Assembly: GCF_003473545.1 (NCBI RefSeq)
Contig: NZ_QUCM01000007.1
Span: forward strand, 1 to 64,000
Direction of reading: 5' to 3'
DNA length: 64,000 nucleotides
Origin: Clostridium sp. AM22-11AC
GTDB lineage: Bacteria; Bacillota; Clostridia; Lachnospirales; Lachnospiraceae
Made by a program: the position numbers and the translations under genes. The first letter of the stretch is position 1. Each line of letters opens with the position of its first letter. Under the pieces are notes generated by a model. It was not told the origin of the DNA. It searched no databases and saw only the letters and a program-made list of their open reading frames with translations. Positions 9,263 through 17,807 of the stretch are shown here, piece after piece.

Positions 9263-10198
9263 TTATCCTCTCTTTAAGTCTGACAGATACTGCTCTGCGC
9301 TGGTCACTGCATTGGCACCGTCTGCCGCTGCTGTAACGATCTGCCGCAATTTTTTTGTTCTCACATCGCCTGCTGCATAAATACCAGGTACAGAAGTAAT
9401 TCCCTCTTCTCCTGCTTTGATATAACCCTGTTCCATATCCACAACGCCTTCAAAAGCAGCTGTTTCCGGCTGTATTCCTACAGCAATAAATACGCCCTGA
9501 AGAGAAATTTCTTTCTTTTCACCTGTAACATGATCCTGGAGCAATAAACTTTCTACTGCTCCATCGCCTTTTATAGCCTCTGCCTCTGTATTCCAGAGTA
9601 TTTCCACATTCCCTTTTGAGAAAAGCTGATTTTGAAGGCTTTTTGCTGCACGGAGTTTTCCCCGTCTGTGGATCAGATAGACTTTACTGCACATACGTGA
9701 AAGGAAAATGGCATCTTCCACTGCTACATCACCGCCGCCGATCACTGCAACGGTCCTGTTCCTGAAAAATGCACCATCACAGGTAGCACAGTAAGAAACA
9801 CCGGCTCCTGTCAGTTCTTTTTCACCAGGAATGCCTAACTTTTTATGAACGGCTCCTGTTGCAAGGATCAGTGTCCTTGCCTCATAGTTTTCATTCATTC
9901 CAATGACCTGTTTTAAGTTTTCCAGGCCTTTATCTTCTATTTTTAAAACTGTATCTTCTTTAAATTGCGCACCCAGATGATCTGCATGTTCCCGCAGCTT
10001 CATTCCCAGTTCGTAACCGCTGATCCCAGGATATCCGGGATAATTATCCACTTCATAGGTATTTAATATCTGTCCGCCGCTTACCGTAGATCGTTCGATT
10101 ATCAGAGTGTCCAGGCAGGCTCTCTGGGCATACACAGCTGCTGCAAGCCCCGCCGGTCCTGAACCGATTATGATCAGATCATAGATATGTGATGTCAT
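9263..10198 (-). CDS. trxB: thioredoxin reductase
   Basis: 311 aa, the usual length. Reduces thioredoxin with NADPH through FAD and a redox disulfide (EC 1.8.1.9). FAD-binding GSGPAG is at residues 12-17, the redox CATC near residue 137, the NADPH-binding GGGDVA near 154, and the C-terminal FAD motif GIYAAGDVR near 270. Cytosolic. The gene ends 8 bp before the NlpC/P60 gene. Confidence 0.95.
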   Translation of the reverse strand: MTSHIYDLIIIGSGPAGLAAAVYAQRACLDTLIIERSTVSGGQILNTYEVDNYPGYPGISGYELGMKLREHADHLGAQFKEDTVLKIEDKGLENLKQVIGMNENYEARTLILATGAVHKKLGIPGEKELTGAGVSYCATCDGAFFRNRTVAVIGGGDVAVEDAIFLSRMCSKVYLIHRRGKLRAAKSLQNQLFSKGNVEILWNTEAEAIKGDGAVESLLLQDHVTGEKKEISLQGVFIAVGIQPETAAFEGVVDMEQGYIKAGEEGITSVPGIYAAGDVRTKKLRQIVTAAADGANAVTSAEQYLSDLKRG

Positions 10199-10329
10199 TT
10201 TTATTGTTTCCTGTCTATTTTTTCATTATCTCTTAATATATTGTAACCAATTCGTAATTATTATAGCATAGATTTTACTATTGTTGCACTTCAAATTCTT
10301 ACAATTATCTTTACAGATCAACCAAATAT

Positions 10330-10358
10330 ATGCCAACCTCTCCATTCTGTGCTAAAAT
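10330..10358 (+). promoter_or_regulatory. extended -10 promoter of SDR gene
   Basis: TGCTAAAAT (10351-10358, with TG at 10350) has an ATGCCA at 10330-10335 spaced 17 bp. It lies about 85 bp before the SDR start. Confidence 0.45.
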
Positions 10359-10441
10359 AGAAAGAGCAAATACTGCGTCACTGATCGTGGAACACGCGAA
10401 CAGAAACAGTACTGTACACATGCAGAAAGGAACGTGAGCTT

Positions 10442-11173
10442 ATGTCAAGAAAAACTGTACTTGTGACCGGCGCTTCCCGTGGTATCGGAAAAGCCATTGC
10501 CATTAAATTTGCCCGGAAAGGCTATAATGTAGTCATCAGCTGCATCCGCAATGAAGACCGCCTGATGCAGACAAAAAAAGAAATTGAGAATTATCAGGTA
10601 CCTTGTCTTGCCTATATGGGAGATATGGGAGATATGGATTGCTGCAAAGAACTGTTCGCAAAGATAAAGAAACAGTTTGGAGGTATAGATGTACTGGTAA
10701 ATAATGCCGGTGTTTCCTACATCGGACTGCTTCAGGATATGAGCAGTGAAGACTGGGATAAAATTCTCCATATGAATTTAACTTCTGTTTTTAACTGCTG
10801 CAAATTGGCAATCCCTTATATGGTACACCAAAAACAGGGAAAGATCATCAATATTTCCTCTGTATGGGGTGTTGCAGGAGCTTCCTGTGAAGCAGCTTAC
10901 TCTGCAACCAAAGGCGGCATCAACGCTCTGACCCGTGCTCTTGCCAAAGAACTGGGCCCAAGCAACATCCAGGTCAATGCTATTGCCTGCGGTGCCATTG
11001 ACACAGAAATGAACCAGTGGATGGAAGAAGACGAACTGATCGCACTGGTAGATGAGATACCGGCAGGACGCCTTGGTAAAGCAGAAGAAGTAGCTGATCT
11101 GGCTTATCATCTTGGTTATAAAGAATCCTATCTTACAGGACAGATCATTGGGCTTGATGGGGGGTGGATCTAA
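10442..11173 (+). CDS. short-chain dehydrogenase/reductase (FabG-like)
   Basis: 243 aa classical SDR. The NADP(H)-binding TGASRGIG is at residues 8-15, NNAG near 87, the catalytic Ser in NISSVWG near 138, and YSATK (Tyr/Lys pair) near 151-155. It ends in the family's typical GLDGGWI. Length and motifs fit 3-oxoacyl-ACP reductase, but it is not in a fatty-acid synthesis cluster, so the substrate is open. The RBS GGAACG precedes the ATG. Its stop is the last clearly native chromosomal gene end before the patchwork region. Confidence 0.85.
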   Translation: MSRKTVLVTGASRGIGKAIAIKFARKGYNVVISCIRNEDRLMQTKKEIENYQVPCLAYMGDMGDMDCCKELFAKIKKQFGGIDVLVNNAGVSYIGLLQDMSSEDWDKILHMNLTSVFNCCKLAIPYMVHQKQGKIINISSVWGVAGASCEAAYSATKGGINALTRALAKELGPSNIQVNAIACGAIDTEMNQWMEEDELIALVDEIPAGRLGKAEEVADLAYHLGYKESYLTGQIIGLDGGWI

Positions 11174-11249
11174 AACATTCTCTCACCCCCTCCCAGCACA
11201 GCAAGAGGTATTTCTGCAACATAATAAAAACGGAACAGGCGCCTATACA

Positions 11250-11426
11250 GGTTTCTGTTCCATTTAATCCTGCATCCTCTGCTTTAAAAATGACTACCGG
11301 ATTGGCACAGTCAATAAGAGTTACAGGCAGTTTTCCATATCCAGGCACATCTAAAATATCCTGTTTATTGCCAGTTGGAAACAGCTTTCCTGTAAGACCG
11401 CCACCGGGATTTTCAAAACAGCTGTC
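11250..11426 (-). pseudogene. internal fragment of a PrpF-family isomerase gene
   Basis: The minus strand reads about 58 codons with PrpF-like sequence (GLTGKLFPTGNK, then GKLPVTLIDCANPVV and EDAGLNGTE). Full PrpF (methylitaconate isomerase-type) proteins are about 350-400 aa. Neither a start nor the remainder is nearby: similarity stops at about 11250 on one side and runs into the GNAT gene's 3' end on the other. It is a deletion remnant that marks a junction between chromosome and acquired DNA. Confidence 0.65.
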
Positions 11427-12039
11427 CCGGCAGCTTCTGCTTTTCTTTTACCGGGAAGGTGGCTTCAAACCGTTCAAATCCGTCCGGGTCTTTCTCACAG
11501 ACAAAATACCCCTCAGGGTCTTTGTAAGTGCCGGAGACGCCGTCCAGAAATCCGGGGGTCAGTTCTCTGATGAGAAAATAGTCCGCATCCGGGTCGTCGG
11601 CATAGCACACGCCCTTGGTTTTGGCCGGAACAAAGCCAGACTTGCCGTAAAAGTCAATATTGCCGGTAATGGCAAGTGCCCCTGCACCCATTTCCTTAGC
11701 TTTTTCCATGGAATAGTCGAGAAGCTGCTTTCCGTAGCCCTGCCGCTTGTATGCGGGTGCAACGCCAATGGGGCCGAAGGTCATGATCGGCACCTTTCGT
11801 CCATCGTCACAGTCGATCTCCGACCGTACATAGATGATCTGCCCGATCATCTCACCGCCCAGTTCCATCACAAAATCCAGATCCGGCACAAATGCCGGGT
11901 CATCCCTATAACAATGCAGCACATAGTGCTCCATACAGCCAGGCTGATAAACATTCCAGAATGACTCGCGGGTCAGGTTTTCGACGGTTCTGTAATCGTC
12001 TTTTGTTTCCAGACGAATGATAATATTCTTTTCTGACAT
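11413..12039 (-). CDS. GNAT-family N-acetyltransferase
   Basis: 208 aa. The acetyl-CoA-binding motif is in APAYKRQGYGKQLLDYSME (about residues 95-113), following a typical beta-4 strand. Such enzymes acetylate amines on small molecules or proteins; the substrate is unknown. The RBS AGAAGGAG precedes the ATG. It is the last gene of the leftward TetR cargo operon (about 14028 to 11413) and overlaps the prpF fragment at its 3' end. Confidence 0.8.
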   Translation of the reverse strand: MSEKNIIIRLETKDDYRTVENLTRESFWNVYQPGCMEHYVLHCYRDDPAFVPDLDFVMELGGEMIGQIIYVRSEIDCDDGRKVPIMTFGPIGVAPAYKRQGYGKQLLDYSMEKAKEMGAGALAITGNIDFYGKSGFVPAKTKGVCYADDPDADYFLIRELTPGFLDGVSGTYKDPEGYFVCEKDPDGFERFEATFPVKEKQKLPGQLF

Positions 12040-12077
12040 AATTATTCTCCTTCTCTTTTATCAATGATTTTGTATAA

Positions 12078-12572
12078 TTAGCAGCAGACATTTTTCGCAT
12101 TACATTCTCTGATCCAATGATCAAGGAACTGCATCTGTTCCTCAGTATGGAACCAGTGCTCGCCGCCGGGCATGACGATCAGGCCAGCATGGTGCTGCTT
12201 GGCAAATGCAGATACCGTTTCAATGGATGTTAAGGCAAGTTCCTGTTCGGTCACCCCCGACCATTGCATCATATTGCAGATCAGTTTTTCCATATCCACG
12301 ATTGGCGAGATCAAATAAGCCCGGTCAACCAGCGTTTCATCCAGCGAGGATATCCCAAAGAAAGCCCCGATGCTGTTTGCAACCAAGGTAATGTGCTCAA
12401 ACCTACTTCTCTGTGTGGTAAAAAATGCAAAAAACTCTTTCTTGGCTTCCCAAAGCGTTTGCGAACAGTAATCAAACCCGATTACTTCACTATTAGGAAA
12501 GAACATTTTGTAATACTCAGCTTCCCCAGCCGAACCGCCCTTTCCGTGAACATATATAATTAAATTTTTCAT
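12078..12572 (-). CDS. small alpha/beta hydrolase
   Basis: 164 aa, beginning IIYVHGKGGSAGEAEYY, a typical oxyanion-hole HG motif. The nucleophile-elbow serine is likely in VANSIGAFFG (about residue 66), and the catalytic His may be in GGEHWFH near 143. Short for the fold and without a lid, like RBBP9/YdeN-type serine hydrolases. Lies 38 bp upstream of the GNAT gene, in the same operon. Substrate unknown. Confidence 0.7.
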   Translation of the reverse strand: MKNLIIYVHGKGGSAGEAEYYKMFFPNSEVIGFDYCSQTLWEAKKEFFAFFTTQRSRFEHITLVANSIGAFFGISSLDETLVDRAYLISPIVDMEKLICNMMQWSGVTEQELALTSIETVSAFAKQHHAGLIVMPGGEHWFHTEEQMQFLDHWIRECNAKNVCC

Positions 12573-12648
12573 TTTATCTCATTCCCCTTTCTAAGACAGC
12601 GGAAAATCATCCACAAAAGCAGGTGTAAGAAAGACCCCGAGAGAACAT

Positions 12649-13155
12649 TTATTGCTGCGCTCTGTACCAATCGAGAATGGCGCTTAGATTTTCCGCCTTG
12701 ACCCGCTCACCGCCGTGGAGCATCATATCCAGCATATCGTCCTCCTCCGGCGTGCGGTCTTTCTTTGCGGCCAGACCTTTGCCCACTGTTTTAACCATGA
12801 TCTCCATCATGAATCGATAAATACCGTGTAGCTTTTTAACATTGAAGTTTCCTTGCAGGGTGAACAGCGGAATGTTGGCTGGAATTTCTGACTTTTTCCG
12901 CACGCTGTCTGTCTGCGTTCCGGTTTGTCCCATGCCGACGCCGCAGACAGCGCACACCTGATAGCGCTTCGCAGCCCCGGCACACCCCTTGACCGAACCG
13001 GCCATGATCCAGCCAAGATAGACAACCTCCGCACCAGCAAAGACCCGTTTTTTCGCTTCTGCAAGGGAATATGCCGGAAGTCCGGTTTCCTGGGCCAGCA
13101 GCTTTGCATACTGCCCGGTACTTCCGGTGTTGGTGGTGTAAATAATTGCATCCAT
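12649..13155 (-). CDS. flavodoxin-domain protein
   Basis: 168 aa from ATG 13155, preceded by AAAGGAGCAACTATT; an upstream in-frame ATG at 13278 overlaps the KTR gene and lacks an RBS. The FMN phosphate-binding loop is TTNTGSTGQYAK (about residues 7-18), as in flavodoxin and protoporphyrinogen-oxidase (HemG)-like proteins, and GWIMAGSVKGC follows. Probably an electron-transfer flavoprotein in the cytosol. Part of the TetR cargo operon. Confidence 0.75.
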   Translation of the reverse strand: MDAIIYTTNTGSTGQYAKLLAQETGLPAYSLAEAKKRVFAGAEVVYLGWIMAGSVKGCAGAAKRYQVCAVCGVGMGQTGTQTDSVRKKSEIPANIPLFTLQGNFNVKKLHGIYRFMMEIMVKTVGKGLAAKKDRTPEEDDMLDMMLHGGERVKAENLSAILDWYRAQQ

Positions 13156-13207
13156 AATAGTTGCTCCTTTCAAAAAAATAGGACGCAGCGCATGATCGTT
13201 TTTGCGA

Positions 13208-13402
13208 TCAGCACTGCGTCTTAGCGTCTGGCTGTTTGGTTTCGATGATAAAATTTTTTGCATTGATAATACTCTCATGCCTGCATTTTGGACAAAACAG
13301 AGGAAAAGTTACTAATTCCGTCTCCCGCAGTATCTGCAAGCGCGTCTTGGCACCGCACCACGGGCATAAGACCCAGCGTTTTTCTTCTCCCACATCTTTC
13401 AT
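13208..13402 (-). CDS. cysteine-rich KTR zinc-ribbon protein (Tn916 Orf6-like)
   Basis: 64 aa. Two CxxC pairs, LCPWCGAKTRLQ and LFCPKCRHES, form a predicted zinc ribbon with the K-T-R signature after the first pair. The stop codon of tetR and this start overlap by 4 nt (ATGA), indicating translational coupling. Related proteins sit next to resistance genes in Tn916-type elements. A second copy is at 34972. Function unknown. Confidence 0.75.
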   Translation of the reverse strand: MKDVGEEKRWVLCPWCGAKTRLQILRETELVTFPLFCPKCRHESIINAKNFIIETKQPDAKTQC

Positions 13403-14028
13403 GTTGTTCTCCCCTTCTTTCTGTAATCAGACTCAACCTTGGCAATAAAGTGATCAATATGTGTCGCCAGCAAAGAAGAAGCAGATTCTTTTTTTTCAGC
13501 ACCGTCGTAGACACTGTATAAAAGATACATTGGACCATAGAATTCCAACGCCAACTGCATAGCATCCTCATCAGAATCTGCCAGCTTGCGGAAGATGGCC
13601 GCCATGTACTCCAGTGGACCACCCGCCAGATAGTCATGATGGAGCTGTGCAAGCTTGGGATCACGGTATTGCTCCAGCGTCAGCATTTTACGGAAATTGG
13701 AAGAAAACGGTTCCTTTGTCCAATGGTCAAACTGGGCAAGACTGTATGTGCGGATTTTCTGAATTGGTGTATGCAGATATGCTTCCGCAAAGCCGTCTGG
13801 TTCCGTTTCCGGCATTTCATAGACTTCCGCGCGCTCATAGTCCATCTTGTTCATCCGCTCCACGATCTTATCTAAGATTTCTTGTTTGCTGGCATAGTGC
13901 TTATATAAGGCGGCTTTCGTAAATCCTAACTGTCCTGCAATATCATTCATAGACGTCCCAAGATAGCCGTTCTGCGCAAACAGCTCCAGTGCTATCCTCA
14001 AAATCCGTTCCTTTGTACTCTCTGCCAT
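13399..14028 (-). CDS. TetR-family repressor
   Basis: 209 aa from ATG 14028 (MAESTKERIL), with AAAGGAG 7 bp upstream. The N-terminal HTH is at residues 8-52 (FTKAALYKHYASKQEIL recognition helix); the rest is the ligand-binding domain. It is first gene of the cargo operon with KTR, flavodoxin, hydrolase and GNAT, and a 16-bp inverted repeat covers its own promoter, so it is likely autoregulated. The inducer is unknown. Confidence 0.9.
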   Translation of the reverse strand: MAESTKERILRIALELFAQNGYLGTSMNDIAGQLGFTKAALYKHYASKQEILDKIVERMNKMDYERAEVYEMPETEPDGFAEAYLHTPIQKIRTYSLAQFDHWTKEPFSSNFRKMLTLEQYRDPKLAQLHHDYLAGGPLEYMAAIFRKLADSDEDAMQLALEFYGPMYLLYSVYDGAEKKESASSLLATHIDHFIAKVESDYRKKGRTT

Positions 14029-14047
14029 AACTATCTCCTTTATCAAA

Positions 14048-14096
14048 GTAACCATTCGGTAACTCCATTACCGTTACCGAATGGTTACTTGTCAAG
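14048..14096 (-). promoter_or_regulatory. TetR operator and promoter
   Basis: GTAACCATTCGGTAAC (14048-14063) and its exact complement (14073-14088) are separated by 9 bp. A minus-strand TTGACA (14096-14091) abuts the repeat, and the -10 (GGTAAT-like) falls inside it, so binding would block transcription of the cargo operon. Confidence 0.8.
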
Positions 14097-14224
14097 AACT
14101 AATGAAAAAAATATATTTTCAATCCTGTATTCCCGTTTATCCCCAGGCATTCAATCAATTTTTGATAACATTAAGAAGAATTTGACCAAATTTCACATCA
14201 ATTCTTTATGAACCATAAACATAA

Positions 14225-14325
14225 GAAAACCCTTGAAAATACTGGATATCCAAGGGTTTTGATGTTCTCGTGGCCTGCCGGATACTGCACCGTCTTTGGA
14301 TCAACACCTTTGTAATTGCATCCGC
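14225..14325 (-). pseudogene. 3' fragment of a tyrosine integrase gene plus hairpin
   Basis: The minus strand at about 14325-14261 encodes YKGVDPKTVQY-AGHEN, nearly identical to the C-terminal catalytic segment of the intact integrase at 16451. Sequence on both sides is unrelated, and the tyrosine-containing end is missing. A hairpin (AAAACCCTTG/CAAGGGTTTT, 14226-14258) follows. It is the relic of an earlier integrative element. Confidence 0.75.
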
Positions 14326-14555
14326 ATCTCCATCCAGATACCAGCGATGTCTGAAAACTCACCATTACCGATTTCCGTATCAACTGCCCAGCCGGGAACA
14401 GTGCCTTCAGGGACAAAGACACAGGAGCTTCATATCCAGGAGCAAACGACTGTCGGAGACAAAGTCAACTTGTAAAATATACTGGCTTAGTGGCTTTACT
14501 TTTGAAATATATCTTCGTTCCATATAGCTTTTTCCTTTAACCACAGGAATGCTTT

Positions 14556-15071
14556 TCAGCGCTCCCTCCAAAAATATTCTGTTGTGTCTCCCTCGAAACA
14601 AATTTTGCTGTAGCTCATATCCAATCCTCTGGAAGTTGTGTACTGAAATGTCTGCCCGCTCTGAAGACGGCGCTTATTTCCTAACTTGAGTACAATGCCA
14701 TCCGGTTCTCCCGCTTGAATATCCCCCTGCTCCGGGTCAAATTCATACCAGTAAATGGTATCTCTCTGGACCATAAAATAGAGGGAGCTGCTCCTATCCC
14801 CGTCAGGATACCAATATCCCTCGGCGACTGTATTGTCGTTATCATCGGAAGAGATGATTTCATGTTCCTGTGTGCGCATATCCTCAATAGAGTCATAACC
14901 CAGTTGCTCTGCCGGATTATCATCTGTGAAGTCATAGTCGGTGTCCTCAATCACACCGGGGGTATAGTAATCTTCTCTTTCACCTTCACTACTTCCCACT
15001 CCGCAGGCAGCAAGGCCAAGGCATATGACCAGCGCCAGCAGAAAAGCCGTACATTTTTTCCAATCCTTCAT
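14556..15071 (-). CDS. hypothetical lipoprotein
   Basis: 171 aa. A type II signal peptide with lipobox LAAC is at about residues 20-23 (ICLGLAACGVG), so the mature protein would be anchored to the outer face of the membrane. The rest is acidic, Asp/Glu/Tyr-rich and without a recognised domain (DYDFTDDNPAEQLGYDS). No operon partner; it is flanked by an IS200 copy and an integrase fragment, and may itself be a leftover of a mobile element. Confidence 0.65.
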   Translation of the reverse strand: MKDWKKCTAFLLALVICLGLAACGVGSSEGEREDYYTPGVIEDTDYDFTDDNPAEQLGYDSIEDMRTQEHEIISSDDNDNTVAEGYWYPDGDRSSSLYFMVQRDTIYWYEFDPEQGDIQAGEPDGIVLKLGNKRRLQSGQTFQYTTSRGLDMSYSKICFEGDTTEYFWRER

Positions 15072-15098
15072 TTTCTCACTCCTCCTAAGTCAATCAAT

Positions 15099-15802
15099 AC
15101 CACCCGTCTAACGGGTGGTTTACTCAGCGGCTATAAGCCTTTGTTACCGGCCAGCGCCTAAAGACGCTGGCTTTCACTTTTCGTTCAAGCTATTATGCCC
15201 TTGACTCGTTGCTACCCTTAAAAGGGTGTTTGTACTACTGGCTACCCCCTAAAGGGGTCTTCATATTCTTTCACGCTTAATTTATCCAGCGCTATATCAT
15301 GTTTCTCTTGTTCTTGTATATACTTTTTTATTGCCGCCTCATTTAAGCCTACTGTACTCACGTAATATCCTTCTGCCCAGAAATGTCTATTTCCGTATTT
15401 ATATTTCAGATTTGCATGTCTATCAAACATCATTAATGCACTTTTTCCTTTTAAATACCCCATAAACTGTGATATACTGTATTTAGGTGGAATACTTACC
15501 AGTATATGAACATGATCTGGCATTAATTTTCCTTCTATTATTTCTACCCCCTTGTATCCACATAAAGTTTTTATTATGTCCCGTAAATCTTTTCTGTATT
15601 GATTGTATATTACCTTTCTTCGATATTTGGGAGTAAATACTATATGGTATTTACATAGCCATTTTGTATGTGCCATATCATTTGTTTTATTTGCCAAAAG
15701 ATCACCTTTCCTTTCATTTAGCATAGTAGCCTGAACAACTCTATTCTAACGGAAAGGTGATTTTTTGTATAACATTGTTGGCTCCACCCGCATAGCGGGT
15801 GG
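15099..15802 (-). mobile_element. IS200/IS605-family insertion sequence
   Basis: A single tnpA gene is bracketed by imperfect-palindrome hairpins, CCACCCGTCTAACGGGTGG (15100-15118) and CCACCCGCATAGCGGGTGG (15784-15802), as expected for the subterminal hairpins recognised by this single-strand transposase. Further hairpins lie between 15150 and 15265. No tnpB is present. Exact ends are not resolved because such elements lack inverted-repeat termini and target duplications. Confidence 0.8.
15242..15697 (-). CDS. tnpA: IS200/IS605-family transposase TnpA (Y1 HUH)
   Basis: About 151 aa from TTG 15697, with AAAGGTG upstream; ATG 15676 is an alternative. HUH-type single-strand transposase: HVH in MPDHVHILVSI supplies the metal site, and the catalytic tyrosine is expected in the helix IKKYIQEQE. 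The family moves by peel-and-paste from single-stranded DNA at replication forks. The frame is intact, so the copy may be active. Confidence 0.88.
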   Translation of the reverse strand: MANKTNDMAHTKWLCKYHIVFTPKYRRKVIYNQYRKDLRDIIKTLCGYKGVEIIEGKLMPDHVHILVSIPPKYSISQFMGYLKGKSALMMFDRHANLKYKYGNRHFWAEGYYVSTVGLNEAAIKKYIQEQEKHDIALDKLSVKEYEDPFRG

Positions 15803-15871
15803 TTTTTTGTTTCGGACATTTCCATTTTTCGGAACACGAAAAACTCCAATGTCCTCAACCGGCTAAAGCCT

Positions 15872-15915
15872 ATAATAAAAAATCCACCGTACAAATATTG
15901 TACAGTGGATTAAAA
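15872..15915. terminator. intrinsic terminator
   Basis: AATCCAC-GTACAA pairs with TTGTAC-GTGGATT, flanked by A-tracts and T-tracts. It lies just downstream of the LuxR remnant on the minus strand. Confidence 0.65.
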
Positions 15916-15936
15916 AAGATAACCATTAACCAAAGG

Positions 15937-16120
15937 TTAGGGGTTGGCATTCAGCATGGATAAAATCTGCTGCCGCTTCGCCCGGGTATCCCATCTATGT
16001 TAAGTTTAGAATAAATCTGATTGATATATTGCTTAATACTGCCTTCGGACAGGAACAGTCTTTCCGCAATTTTGCGGTTACTCAGGCGCTCTTTCATCAG
16101 CCCAAGATCTCATATTCCTT
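15937..16120 (-). pseudogene. 3' remnant of a LuxR-type HTH regulator
   Basis: The minus strand reads MKERLSNRKIAERLFLSEGSIKQYINQIYSKLNIDG, split here as KERLSNRKIAERLFLSEG and SIKQYINQIYSKLNIDG: a clear LuxR/GerE DNA-binding domain. After about 16000 the frame shifts by one base and continues DTRAKRQQILSMLNANP to a stop at 15937. An in-frame stop upstream and no start show the gene is broken. Confidence 0.75.
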
Positions 16121-16228
16121 TCCAAGCTGTACGATAGGTTAACCACTTACGGACCACTAAAACTCCAGTGAAAACGGCTCTCGTTAGGTCAAATGAGGTC
16201 AAACTATACAGATAAGTCTGGGTACAAG

Positions 16229-16263
16229 AAAACCCCGGAAAACCTTGATTTTCCGGGGTTTTT
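16229..16263 (-). terminator. terminator downstream of rpsI
   Basis: AAAACCCCGGAAAA and TTTTCCGGGGTTTT around a 6-nt loop, about 30 bp past the rpsI stop codon, in the position of the natural rplM-rpsI operon terminator. Confidence 0.85.
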
Positions 16264-16293
16264 GAACCATTTTGATATAGTCTGAGCAGTCGA

Positions 16294-16341
16294 TTATCGC
16301 TTGCTGAACTGAGGTGCACGACGTGCAGCCTTCAGACCGTA
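16294..16341 (-). other. att site: 3' end of rpsI (ribosomal protein S9)
   Basis: The minus strand encodes YGLKAARRAPQFSKR and a stop at 16294, the conserved C-terminus of ribosomal protein S9. Upstream codons (to about 16360) no longer match S9, so only the last 15 codons are present. A tyrosine-recombinase element inserted at the 3' end of rpsI would leave exactly this: a 3' duplicate at the distal end, with the intact gene expected at the other end, beyond 64000. Two direct repeats of GTAAACCCA at about 16403 and 16415 may be integrase arm sites. Confidence 0.8.
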
Positions 16342-16450
16342 CTCACCTGACCTTGATCCAAAAAGACCAGTATTCATGCGGTTTTTCGGGCTTTCCTCTC
16401 TCAGTAAACCCATAGGTAAACCCACGAAATCGCGAAATTTTTGGTGCAGT

Positions 16451-17662
16451 TTAACGCAGCCCGAATGCAGCATTCACAACGCTGCTTAATTCCTCAGGTT
16501 TATTGTACTTGACTTTCGCATAGATGTCCATAGTCGTTTTGCTGTTCTCATGGCCTGCCAGATACTGCACCGTCTTAGGATCAACACCTTTGTAAATCAG
16601 ATTGGTGATGTAGGTGTGCCGCAGCATGTGCGGAGTCACCTTGAAGTCCATCGTATACACCAGTTTGGGATTATTCGGCTGATGCTCACCAAGCCTTGGC
16701 TTTATTCTATGCTTGATGGACTGTCCATTTACATAAGTGTAATAACAGCGTTCTGCAGTAGAACGGACTGTTATGTACTTCCAGACTCTCACAAACTGTG
16801 TTTCCGTCAAAACAGTTCCCTTCGAATTCGAGATCACATATTCCGATTCTGATTTTTCCCTTTCTTCCTTGAGACAGGCTACCAGGCATTTTGGAATCGG
16901 AACATCTCGTTTTGCTGCCGGTGTCTTCAATAGCGTGTTGACTACCGGCTCACCGCCTTCCACATGCCATGCACGCCTTACCGAAATGTACGGCGTTTTT
17001 TCATCCAGGAATACGCAGTCCCATTTTAATCCAAGGATCTCTTCTCTACGCAATCCCGCGTACAAACCGATCATCACGAAGACATACGGTGGAAGCTCAC
17101 GAATGCTATCCAGCAAAATAGCAGTCTGTTCATCCGTCAAAGCCTCGCGCCGTTTCGCTGGCTTTCCGCCTCTTGCGCAAATCGTTTTGGATGGATTCTC
17201 TTTAATCACCTTGCTCTCTTCTGCTGAATTAAAAATGTTCTTAATCAGCATATTGAGCTGACCATACATTCCGGAAGAACCTTTTGATAACGGAACCATC
17301 AGCAGCCGCAGGTCATCTGTGGTCACCTCGTCCATATACATCTGTCCAATCGGACCCACGATGTACCGATTCACCATCCGTGCGTATCCTTCCAACGTAT
17401 TAGTTCTTACCGTTCCAGACCGCATCAGCAACCATTTTTCACAGTACTCTTCCACGGTCGGATTCTCTCTATGGAAAACCACTTCCGCGATTTTCTTCTG
17501 GGCATCTTCCACCCGGTCATACAATTCTTCGCGTGTCAGCCCGTAAATCGCCACTCTCTTTCCGTCTGCATCTGTAATCCGGGTGCGGTAATACTGTACC
17601 CCTTTCATCATCACTGTTCCGTATTCCGGAAGTTCAGCAGGACGCTTTTTCCCTTTAGCCAT
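16451..17662 (-). CDS. int: tyrosine integrase 1
   Basis: 403 aa. Catalyses site-specific integration and excision of the ICE. Arm-binding and core-binding domains are N-terminal (SAM-like segment about residues 70-160). The catalytic domain has Arg in YAGLRREEILGL (about 208), HMLRHTYIT (about 350), GHENSKT (about 373) and the nucleophile Tyr in MDIYAKVKY (about 382). The RBS GGAGGAGA precedes the ATG. Its 3' end is about 110 bp from the rpsI att site, the normal position for the integrase that uses it. It is clearly related to integrase 2 next to it and to the fragment at 14261. Confidence 0.93.
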   Translation of the reverse strand: MAKGKKRPAELPEYGTVMMKGVQYYRTRITDADGKRVAIYGLTREELYDRVEDAQKKIAEVVFHRENPTVEEYCEKWLLMRSGTVRTNTLEGYARMVNRYIVGPIGQMYMDEVTTDDLRLLMVPLSKGSSGMYGQLNMLIKNIFNSAEESKVIKENPSKTICARGGKPAKRREALTDEQTAILLDSIRELPPYVFVMIGLYAGLRREEILGLKWDCVFLDEKTPYISVRRAWHVEGGEPVVNTLLKTPAAKRDVPIPKCLVACLKEEREKSESEYVISNSKGTVLTETQFVRVWKYITVRSTAERCYYTYVNGQSIKHRIKPRLGEHQPNNPKLVYTMDFKVTPHMLRHTYITNLIYKGVDPKTVQYLAGHENSKTTMDIYAKVKYNKPEELSSVVNAAFGLR

Positions 17663-17759
17663 GTGTTCTCCTCCTATCTATCTTCATACATTGCGTGTTG
17701 TCACTTTTATTATCATGGCGTACAGCACTTCCTTCAAGGATGTCGAATGTATGTAAAAA

Positions 17760-17785
17760 GGCAGGGATTTTTGACCATCCCTGCC
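17760..17785 (-). terminator. terminator between the two integrases
   Basis: GGCAGGGAT and ATCCCTGCC with an 8-nt loop; on the minus strand CCTTTTTAC follows. It would separate int2 from int1. Confidence 0.75.
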
Positions 17786-17807
17786 CTAATTTCTTTCTGA
17801 TTTACTC

